Below, in pieces: positions 5,995 through 11,796 of a stretch of 11,796 bases of DNA. This stretch comes from an uncultured Roseburia sp. GTDB taxonomy: Bacteria; Bacillota; Clostridia; Lachnospirales; Lachnospiraceae. A program made the position numbers and the translations under genes. Position 1 is the stretch's first letter, and every line of letters begins with the position of its first letter. Where the stretch lies: assembly GCA_947384095.1 (NCBI GenBank), contig CANDFU010000023.1, forward strand, positions 1 through 11,796, read 5' to 3'. The notes beneath the pieces are model-generated. The model was not told where the DNA came from. It did not search any database and saw only the letters and a list, made by a program, of their open reading frames with translations.

Positions 5995-7810
5995 CCCGCT
6001 CTTCATGGTATTGTGATCTGCAAAAAACCGTCTCTTTTCCCTCAGTAATCCCGTTTTCGTTGAATGCGTCCACACGCACATAGTATGACATCCCTTTTAC
6101 CAGCGCGCCGATCACCTGCTCTTTCCCAAAAATCTGGCAGCTGTGGTAAAGTTTTCCGGGGCTGCTCCCCCACAAAATATTATATCCGACCGCACCTGCC
6201 CCCTTCACGGTAACTTTCATATCCAGCTCACTCACGCGCTCCACCGTAAACGACGGGGCTTCCGGTTTTTCGCCGTCTCCGATTCCAAAGACACGCAGAC
6301 CCGAAATACAGGGCCGCTGGGCATACGGGACCGCAAATACCGTCAGCTTCAGAAAACGGACGCTTATCCCGTCTTCCCGCACCACAAGGTCATGGGGCAG
6401 ATCCGTATCCGCCTCTGACTTGTCCTCGATCACGGTGTAATGCTCTCCGTCCGCAGACCCCTCCAGCTTCCAGCGCGTCACATAATCCGTTCCGTCGATG
6501 CAGCGCGCCTGCGTCGTACCGCGAATCTCGCCCGGCACCGGAACGTCGATATGATCATCCGCAAAATTGATCTGGACGGCGCGGACATCACTCACCTTCC
6601 CCAGATCGATTTTTAACCACTCGCCCGGTTTTTCGGACGCCGCCCTCCACCAGGTCTGCACATTCTCATCCGTCGCAAGCTGCGGCCCGCCGCCCGGCAT
6701 GGACGAGGAAGCCTCCGCCGCCTTTCCGTAACTTAACAGAAACCATTCCGGTTTTTTCCAGGGATCCGTTTCCTTATCACAGACCGCCGCCGGCCAGTCG
6801 CCGTACCGCTGATTGCAGAAAAGCTCCCCATCCGCGTCAAACCCGGCCCTCCACAGTCCCACGCGGCGCTCAAAGTCAAAGTTTCTGCTGATCTGCATCG
6901 TGGAAGCATGCCAGAGGTTGCCCTGTTTATCCCACATCGTAGAGCCGTGCCCCGCGCCCCGGATAAACCCGCCCGGCTTATAGGAATACGGATTATTTTC
7001 CGCCAGCGCAAACGGCCCCAGCGGGGCATCCCCGACATAGACGGCGTCCGCATAAATATTGTACTGGGTTCCCGGACATGCGTACTGCAGATAATAGTTT
7101 CCCTGATATTTTGTCATCCAGGCCCCCTCGACATAAGGCGCGTCGCTTAACATCCCCTTGATCAGCGGGATATATTCTTCCGGAAGATCCTCTTCCCTGC
7201 TGTTCTGTGCCTGTAAAAACTGCGCAAAAGCAGCCTCCACTTCCTCCTTCGTCTTCGGATACCGGCTGTGATTTTCCCCGGCCCGCTCATATCCCTTGCT
7301 CCAGGCGTCCCCGGCAACCACCGCTTTTTTCTCTCCGAGCGGGCGCATTGTCTCAGGGTCAAGTTCCACGCCCCAGACCGGCGCGGCGTTGGAGCATCCC
7401 CAGTAAAAATACAGCCTTCCGTCGTCATCGCAGAACAAGTTCGGATCCCAGAAATCAAACGTGCCTTTTATTTCCTCGTACGGGCCGTTTATGACATCTT
7501 TCGTCCGGTAAAAATTGCAGGGTTCTCCGCGCTTTGATGCCGAGAAATAGACATATTCCCCGACGACTCTCACGTCCGGCGCATAATCGTAGAGAGGCAG
7601 ATTCTCCGGCAGCCTGTGGCTCTGCCAGTGCGCCAGGTCATCCGACGCCCAGACGCTAAGCTGCATCGATGCAAACATATAATAGCGCCCCTTAAAACAG
7701 ATCATGGAAGGGTCCGCCGCCTCCCTTCCGATCTGAATACCGCCTCTGCGCTGGTCGGCATTAAACTGATACCGGTAATTGACATTGATTGGATTGCAAT
7801 AATATTTCAT
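5981..7810 (-). CDS. GH43 family glycoside hydrolase with F5/8C (discoidin) and Fn3-like modules
   Basis: The protein has 609 residues. Residues 25-350 form a GH43 five-bladed beta-propeller. The expected catalytic triad is visible: Asp33 (REAADPSM, base), Asp122 (FDFWDPNLF, pKa modulator) and Glu228 (APYVEGAW, acid). His288 in GAGHGS is also typical. Residues 360-508 are an F5/8 type C galactose-binding-like domain (LSYGKAAEASSS, GEWLKIDLG, WKLEGSADG), and 520-600 are an Fn3-like module. Known GH43 activities include alpha-arabinofuranosidase, beta-xylosidase and exo-galactanase; the sequence alone does not decide. There is no signal peptide, so it is probably cytoplasmic and acts on imported oligosaccharides. 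The ATG at 7810 overlaps the upstream stop by ATGA, implying translational coupling. It is the last gene of the operon, with a terminator at its end. Confidence 0.9.
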   Translation of the reverse strand: MKYYCNPINVNYRYQFNADQRRGGIQIGREAADPSMICFKGRYYMFASMQLSVWASDDLAHWQSHRLPENLPLYDYAPDVRVVGEYVYFSASKRGEPCNFYRTKDVINGPYEEIKGTFDFWDPNLFCDDDGRLYFYWGCSNAAPVWGVELDPETMRPLGEKKAVVAGDAWSKGYERAGENHSRYPKTKEEVEAAFAQFLQAQNSREEDLPEEYIPLIKGMLSDAPYVEGAWMTKYQGNYYLQYACPGTQYNIYADAVYVGDAPLGPFALAENNPYSYKPGGFIRGAGHGSTMWDKQGNLWHASTMQISRNFDFERRVGLWRAGFDADGELFCNQRYGDWPAAVCDKETDPWKKPEWFLLSYGKAAEASSSMPGGGPQLATDENVQTWWRAASEKPGEWLKIDLGKVSDVRAVQINFADDHIDVPVPGEIRGTTQARCIDGTDYVTRWKLEGSADGEHYTVIEDKSEADTDLPHDLVVREDGISVRFLKLTVFAVPYAQRPCISGLRVFGIGDGEKPEAPSFTVERVSELDMKVTVKGAGAVGYNILWGSSPGKLYHSCQIFGKEQVIGALVKGMSYYVRVDAFNENGITEGKETVFCRSQYHEERAEKA

Positions 7811-10494
7811 TTTTCACCTTTCTCATATAAATGCACTTCCCCCGTGATTCCGCTCCCGCATACAGGCGGCGCCGCCAGCATCTTCCGATACCCTTCCAGC
7901 AGCGGATAGCACTGGCGTTCCAGCGTCGTCGCGACCTCGATAGCCAGAATATTTTCCCCCGCCTGTCCCGAAAGGGCATACCGGTACTCCGGCACGATCT
8001 GGATCCCCGCGCTTTCCCCGTTTAAAAATACCTCCACGCCTTCGCAGGCGTCCGTGATCACAAGCACAAGACCGGTATCCTCTTTCAGCCAAAAACGGGT
8101 TTCATACCGGACATATCCGGAAAATTCCGGCTGCTCCTGCGCAAGCAGATCCGGCAGCGCTGTCTGCCGCGCCTCACCGAAAGCCGGATAAGCCGCCCCC
8201 TCGCAGACCGCACGCGTAAAACCGCCCAGCGCAATCTCTTTCCCGCAGCATTTTTCACACGCATCCCCGCCATGCAGACCGTCCTGAAGCAGGCCGCACG
8301 TGCCGCAGACGAGAAAACAGCTTTTTAACGGTTCGATACAGACCGGGACCTCCACGCCCTCCTGCGTCTCCGCAGAATCCGCCCGTTCCACGCGATTAAA
8401 CCATCCGTCATACCGGAAAACCGTTTCCTTTTCCACCGGCAGCACAACCTTCCCGCGCCAGACCTCTTTCCCCTCATTTACCAGGAAAAATGTCTCCGTG
8501 TCCCCGTGAATCTGCAGGATGCGGATCCGGTCGTCTGCCGGTGCGATCTTTGCTCTTTTTACCGGCAGCCCCGATACGGTATCCGCCAGTTCATCCAGAG
8601 AGACAACCGGACAATCCGCCAGAAGCCCGGGTAGTCTTTCATCTCCCTCGCAGACTGCTTCCGGTCTCTCACCCACAAAAAATACGGGCAGTCCGGCCTC
8701 TGTTAACCGCGCCAGTCCCGACGCCGCCGCCCTTGGCAGCCTTTTGCAGCCCGGCACGAGGAAAACATGGTACTCCTGCCCGTTTACGACAAACGGACAG
8801 CCGTAAACGGCGCCATACCTCCCGGGGTCGGCAAAGACATCCGCCGGGATCACATGGCAGTCAATCTGTCTGTCATAGAGCCTGCGCAACGGTTTCTCAA
8901 ACGGCATCGCGTCCCCGTCACACCATTCTGCCTCGCCGTGATAGAGAATCGCAACAGGCACCACATGTTTTCCGGAGCTTGTGAGCGTCGCCGCACGGTT
9001 CATATAGCGCACCAGCTCCCCGAAATGGCGGTATTGCGGATTGTGCCCGTGCGCATAAAAGTGCGGCGGACAGTCGGGATCCGGAAAATCCGCTCCGCTG
9101 AAGGCATGCGGCACAAAGTAATTGATGCCCCGCACGAGGAAATGGTCTGCCAGGTATTTTTCCAGCTTTACGCCTTCCTGCCATCCATAGTTGCCGAAAA
9201 TCTCGCACATTGCATTTCCGTGTTTGTGCGGCTCGATCGCCGCCGCGCTCTGCGCCAGCTTTGCAAGGCCATAGTGGTAAAATTCGCCGTTGCGCGGGCG
9301 ACGCATCTGATTCAGCGCAGGCCCGTCCTCGCCCTGCGGAAGCACCTGTCCGCCGATATCGTCGATGCCCGCCATATCCTGTCCATACAGCCCGCGGAAA
9401 TAATGTCCGAGACTGGAACCCGTCCGGCAGTGCTGACCGTCGTCCTCGATCACATGGCCGATATAGGAAACGCCATGGGCCCTGCACCAGTTTCCGATCT
9501 GCTCGCTGAAGTTTTTCTGTACTAGCCTTGTCAGCTCATCCATATAGACGGCATGGACAAACGATGTCTCCGCGTCCGTCCCCTGCCGCCAGAGAGCCGA
9601 CAGACGCATCTGCCAGCCCGCTCCCAGACGACCGGCAACACGCTCCATAAGGGCCGGGCCCCACGGCAGATCCTGGTTACAGCCTAATATATTTCCCTTC
9701 TGATAAAGCATGCCGTTTCCCAGCTCCGGTTCATCCGAGAAAAACCCCACGATCGTACTCCCGAAGTCGGCGGCATAGCGGGCGTAATGCGGCTCATAGA
9801 CGGCATCGATCAGAAGGCGGCAGCTCTCCTCTTCCGTCATATTGATATAATCCCTGTGATAACCGCTGTTATGGCTCGCCGCCACCACCTCCAGCACCCA
9901 TTTTCCGGCACTCTTCTCAAACAAAACCTTCCCGCCGCAAAGACAGTCCGTCAGATCGACAGCCGTCCCGTCTTCCTTCCTTGCCGCCACGCTTAAAACC
10001 ACATCCGTAGCGCTGTCAAAGACCCTCGCGGGCGGCTGGTTAAAAAACATGGATTCCATCGCGGAAAGCCCTTCTTTTTTCTTAAGCCCGGGCGCGTCCA
10101 GAAGCTCCCGCTCCCTTAAGTCAATCTCCAGGCTTCCCGCTTCTTCGTCCAGCTCAAGTGTATTGCAGAAAATATTCTGCCTGCACAGCTTTTGCTCTGC
10201 CCGGAGAACTGCGCCGTTTGCAAAACCGGTCGGGAAATGACTGTCGTCCAGAATCCAGACCTTCATCCCGCGGCTGCGCGCCTCATCCAGGATGACATCC
10301 AGATCCTGCCACCACTTCGGCCCGCAGAAATCCGGGTGAGGCCGGCTCTCCACACAGACCGCGCCGCACCCGGCGCCGTCGATCGCCGCCATCATCTCCC
10401 GCAGCGTCGCCTCATCCTCCCCGTGCTGCCAGAAAAACGGAAGCATATGATTGTCCCACTCCCCGTCAAGCAGCCTTCCTATTGTCTGATTCAT
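7807..10494 (-). CDS. Large GH106-like glycoside hydrolase with C-terminal jelly-roll domain
   Basis: The protein has 895 residues. The N-terminal half looks like a TIM-barrel glycosidase distantly resembling GH106 (alpha-L-rhamnosidase) proteins: PFFWQHGEDEATLREMM (19-35), VCVESRPHP (47-55), MKVWILDDSHFPTG (77-90). Acidic candidates at strand ends are Asp254/Glu255/Glu257 (GFFSDEPE), Glu350 (GHVIEDDGQH) and Glu431 (CEIFGNYGW). Residues 510-700 look like an accessory alpha/beta (GATase-like) region. Residues 795-890 (RYETRFWLKE, VEVFLNGESAG, NILAIEV) are a galactose-binding jelly roll of the GH2 type. An unusual Cys cluster lies at 730-750. There is no signal peptide. ATG at 10494 has GGAG 5 nt upstream; the longer ORF start at 10548 lacks support. 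Its position between an isomerase and a GH43 enzyme supports intracellular deglycosylation. The exact GH family and sugar are uncertain. Confidence 0.78.
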   Translation of the reverse strand: MNQTIGRLLDGEWDNHMLPFFWQHGEDEATLREMMAAIDGAGCGAVCVESRPHPDFCGPKWWQDLDVILDEARSRGMKVWILDDSHFPTGFANGAVLRAEQKLCRQNIFCNTLELDEEAGSLEIDLRERELLDAPGLKKKEGLSAMESMFFNQPPARVFDSATDVVLSVAARKEDGTAVDLTDCLCGGKVLFEKSAGKWVLEVVAASHNSGYHRDYINMTEEESCRLLIDAVYEPHYARYAADFGSTIVGFFSDEPELGNGMLYQKGNILGCNQDLPWGPALMERVAGRLGAGWQMRLSALWRQGTDAETSFVHAVYMDELTRLVQKNFSEQIGNWCRAHGVSYIGHVIEDDGQHCRTGSSLGHYFRGLYGQDMAGIDDIGGQVLPQGEDGPALNQMRRPRNGEFYHYGLAKLAQSAAAIEPHKHGNAMCEIFGNYGWQEGVKLEKYLADHFLVRGINYFVPHAFSGADFPDPDCPPHFYAHGHNPQYRHFGELVRYMNRAATLTSSGKHVVPVAILYHGEAEWCDGDAMPFEKPLRRLYDRQIDCHVIPADVFADPGRYGAVYGCPFVVNGQEYHVFLVPGCKRLPRAAASGLARLTEAGLPVFFVGERPEAVCEGDERLPGLLADCPVVSLDELADTVSGLPVKRAKIAPADDRIRILQIHGDTETFFLVNEGKEVWRGKVVLPVEKETVFRYDGWFNRVERADSAETQEGVEVPVCIEPLKSCFLVCGTCGLLQDGLHGGDACEKCCGKEIALGGFTRAVCEGAAYPAFGEARQTALPDLLAQEQPEFSGYVRYETRFWLKEDTGLVLVITDACEGVEVFLNGESAGIQIVPEYRYALSGQAGENILAIEVATTLERQCYPLLEGYRKMLAAPPVCGSGITGEVHLYEKGEK

Positions 10495-10509
10495 ATGATC
10501 TCCTTTCCT

Positions 10510-10531
10510 GCGGCAGTTTCCACCCTGCCGC
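10510..10531. promoter_or_regulatory. Hairpin abutting the glycosidase ribosome binding site
   Basis: GCGGCAG (10510-10516) and CTGCCGC (10525-10531) form a perfect 7-bp stem with an 8-nt loop, in the 96-nt gap between the isomerase and the GH106-like gene. On the mRNA (minus strand) the stem ends a few bases before AGGAAAGGAG, the Shine-Dalgarno. It could protect a processed transcript end or tune translation. No T-run follows on that strand, so it is not a terminator for the operon. Confidence 0.5.
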
Positions 10532-10590
10532 CGCTTTTTCTGAAACATATTATTGCAAAATATACTCTGACGCGGCCTTTACGGCTCTGC

Positions 10591-11442
10591 TCATACCACA
10601 TACCGATTCAGAAACTCCGCGCTCACCTGCAGAGACTTCACCGGCGACTTTTCCACCCAGTTTTTATGGCTCTCCAGAATGACTGCATCCACCGGAACGG
10701 AAAGCGCCTGTTCCAAAAGCTCCGCCAGATTCATATTGCCATAACCTAGTTCCATGCTGTCGGATTTTAAGATCGGCGTCATCGACGGGCCCGCAATACG
10801 CGTTCCGCGGTCGTTAATGTGATACAGCCGCATCCTTTTCCCAAGCAGTTTCATAAGCGGAAGCGCAGGTACGCCCGCCTCCGCCGGCCAGTAGGAATCC
10901 AGTTCAAAATTGACATATCCGGGGTCCGTCTCCTCCACAATCAGCTCATATGCCGTCTTATTCCGCTCCACTTTCCGGAACTCACAATTGTGATTGTGAT
11001 ATAAAAGATGGATACCGCTCTTTTTTAAGGTTTTCCCGGCGCGGTTTAAATCCTCCGCAAGGCCAGACACCGCATCCCTGTCCGAATAATCAAACCGATA
11101 CATTCCCGTGACCACGACTTTGTCCGTCCCAAACGCCTCCGCCTCCCCGATCACCCGGCCGGGCTCCCGCAGAATGCTTCCTAAGTCCTCATGTACGCTG
11201 ACCACCGAAAGCCCCGCCTCTTTCACCAGCGCCTTCCAGTCAAAGCCGCCTCCCTTCCCCACCGGCATCCCCGCCATTTTCGTCATCGCGCGCACCAGAA
11301 ACGATGTGGGACGTATCATGAATCCGTTCAGCTCAATGCCCCGATATCCCGCGTCCCTGATCGCCGCCAGCGTCTCTCCTGCCTGTTTTTCATTTTTCGT
11401 CACTGTCCCAAGCATAATCTGTTGTACTGCAGTGATTGCCAT
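10591..11442 (-). CDS. Sugar phosphate isomerase/epimerase (xylose isomerase-like TIM barrel)
   Basis: The protein has 283 residues, the normal size for COG1082/AP_endonuc_2-fold sugar isomerases such as IolE and related epimerases. These are cytoplasmic divalent-metal enzymes that interconvert ketose and aldose or epimerise sugars and inositols. Visible landmarks: AIRDAGYRGIELNGF (27-41), VVSVHEDLG (80-88), LLYHNHNCEF (146-155), VNFELDSYW (177-185), LYHINDRG (206-213) and ILESHKN (255-261). By family comparison the metal ligands are likely Glu154, Asp182, His208 and Glu257. ATG at 11442 has GGAGG 6 nt upstream. The longer frame to 11577 runs through the leader and promoter region and is rejected. 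It is the first gene of the catabolic operon. The substrate is unknown. Confidence 0.88.
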   Translation of the reverse strand: MAITAVQQIMLGTVTKNEKQAGETLAAIRDAGYRGIELNGFMIRPTSFLVRAMTKMAGMPVGKGGGFDWKALVKEAGLSVVSVHEDLGSILREPGRVIGEAEAFGTDKVVVTGMYRFDYSDRDAVSGLAEDLNRAGKTLKKSGIHLLYHNHNCEFRKVERNKTAYELIVEETDPGYVNFELDSYWPAEAGVPALPLMKLLGKRMRLYHINDRGTRIAGPSMTPILKSDSMELGYGNMNLAELLEQALSVPVDAVILESHKNWVEKSPVKSLQVSAEFLNRYVV

Positions 11443-11505
11443 AAGAATCCTCCATATCCTCTTTTTGCATCCTGTCATACGGAGCGGCTGATTTATCTGA
11501 CATTC

Positions 11506-11511
11506 AGTATA
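11506..11511 (-). promoter_or_regulatory. Possible -10 box for the isomerase-glycosidase operon
   Basis: Minus-strand TATACT matches five of six -10 bases. At 17 nt upstream the -35 position reads TGTTCG, a poor match, which would fit a promoter that needs an activator. Confidence 0.4.
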
Positions 11512-11627
11512 ATAAAAACACGCGGCTCCGAACATGTTCTGAATTGACCCGATAACTGTCCTCATTTTCAATATCACAGACAGTTTACCTCAGAATTTCC
11601 GTTTGTGTGTTTCTTTTATCATTTTTT

Positions 11628-11693
11628 TGTCTGAAAATTATTGACGGCTCTTTGAAAACAAGAATCTCAAACATATTCACGAATTTTCAGACA
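11628..11693. repeat. 12-bp inverted repeat pair, candidate regulator binding sites
   Basis: TGTCTGAAAATT (11628-11639) and AATTTTCAGACA (11682-11693) are exact reverse complements separated by 42 nt. The right arm ends 18 nt before the plus-strand extended -10. Arms this far apart fit a looped or two-site operator better than a terminator. Confidence 0.65.
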
Positions 11694-11710
11694 CGCCGAA
11701 CCCGGATGTA

Positions 11711-11719
11711 TGCTATAGT
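11711..11719 (+). promoter_or_regulatory. Extended -10 promoter of the gene starting at 11778
   Basis: TGCTATAGT matches the TGnTATAAT extended -10 with one mismatch and lies 58 nt before the ATG. No good -35 is seen at 17 nt, as is common for extended -10 promoters and activator-dependent ones. Confidence 0.5.
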
Positions 11720-11777
11720 AATCTGAAACGCCAGAGAAATCTGCCGTGACGATCATACAGGAAAGCGAGGACAAGAT

Positions 11778-11796
11778 ATGCAAAAATTTAATTCTG
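11778..11796 (+). CDS. Start of a divergent gene, cut by the window edge
   Basis: ATG at 11778 follows GAGG (11767-11770) by 7 nt and is downstream of an extended -10. Only MQKFNS is visible, so no family can be named. By position, divergent from a sugar catabolic operon across a shared operator-rich region, an AraC/LacI-type regulator or a sugar transporter component is most likely (inference only). Confidence 0.55.

Larger units (their letters stand above)
11443..11777. promoter_or_regulatory. Divergent regulatory region between the catabolic operon and the gene at 11778
   Basis: These 335 bases hold no convincing gene. Visible are a possible minus-strand -10 TATACT (11506-11511) about 64 nt before the isomerase ATG, with a poor -35; a palindrome GAACATGTTC (11530-11539); a pair of 12-bp inverted arms (11628-11639 and 11682-11693); and a plus-strand extended -10 (11711-11719). 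The layout fits a regulator-controlled divergent sugar operon. Confidence 0.6.

Noticed and set aside
8767..9525. Plus-strand 252-residue ORF and other long plus-strand frames across 8300-9525
   Set aside because: They lie opposite the well-supported glycosidase gene, resemble no family, and lack ribosome binding sites; typical of GC-rich antisense frames.
11530..11539. GAACATGTTC palindrome as a LexA/DinR box
   Set aside because: Gram-positive LexA boxes need four bases between CGAAC and GTTCG; here there are two. It may still be a half-site for another regulator.
11443..11577. N-terminal extension of the isomerase to a start at 11577
   Set aside because: The added residues are Cys/aromatic-rich and unlike the family, the frame crosses the promoter region, and the ATG at 11442 has an ideal GGAGG.

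Overview
The window looks like chromosomal DNA from a Gram-positive, spore-forming Clostridia member, most likely Lachnospiraceae. The reasons are moderately high GC, strong GGAGG ribosome binding sites, a very Cys/Gly-rich small protein of a type common in that family, and a TelA/XpaC pair. The family assignment is inference from protein style, not from a marker gene. Bases 1-32 are not biological: they match the Illumina TruSeq read-1 adapter, so the left edge is a contig end carrying untrimmed adapter, and it truncates the first gene.

Layout. (1) 33-3872, minus strand: a three-gene operon read right to left from a good promoter at 3908-3936. It encodes a degenerate response-regulator-like protein, an XpaC-family membrane protein with a long Trp/Gln-rich N-terminal region, and a TelA-family toxic-anion-resistance protein whose C-terminus is lost at the adapter junction. 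(2) 4017-4247, plus strand: a 76-residue Cys/Gly-rich protein with an internal duplication, followed by an unusually GC-rich, hairpin-rich non-coding stretch. (3) 4433-4477: a perfect 21-bp-arm bidirectional terminator, on which a previously unlisted 49-residue minus-strand ORF (4474-4623) also ends. (4) 4715-5345, plus strand: two small conserved-looking genes of unknown function, closed by a terminator. (5) 5367-5876, minus strand: a bacterial ferritin with its own promoter and an operator-like inverted repeat. (6) 5981-11442, minus strand: a carbohydrate catabolic operon of a sugar-phosphate isomerase/epimerase, a large GH106-like glycosidase and a GH43 glycosidase with discoidin (F5/8C) and Fn3-like modules. 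The last two overlap by ATGA. (7) 11443-11777: a regulatory intergenic region with a 12-bp inverted repeat and a divergent promoter driving a gene that begins at 11778 and leaves the window.

How the genes may work together. The left operon is probably an envelope or toxic-compound stress module in which a non-phosphorylatable receiver protein accompanies XpaC and TelA. The right operon encodes enzymes without signal peptides, so it probably finishes intracellular breakdown of an imported plant- or host-type oligosaccharide (rhamnose/arabinose/xylose type, inferred). The transporter and regulator presumably lie beyond the right edge. The central small-gene cluster has sporulation-like features: a Cys-rich coat-like protein and a SigK-like promoter. 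That link is a hypothesis.
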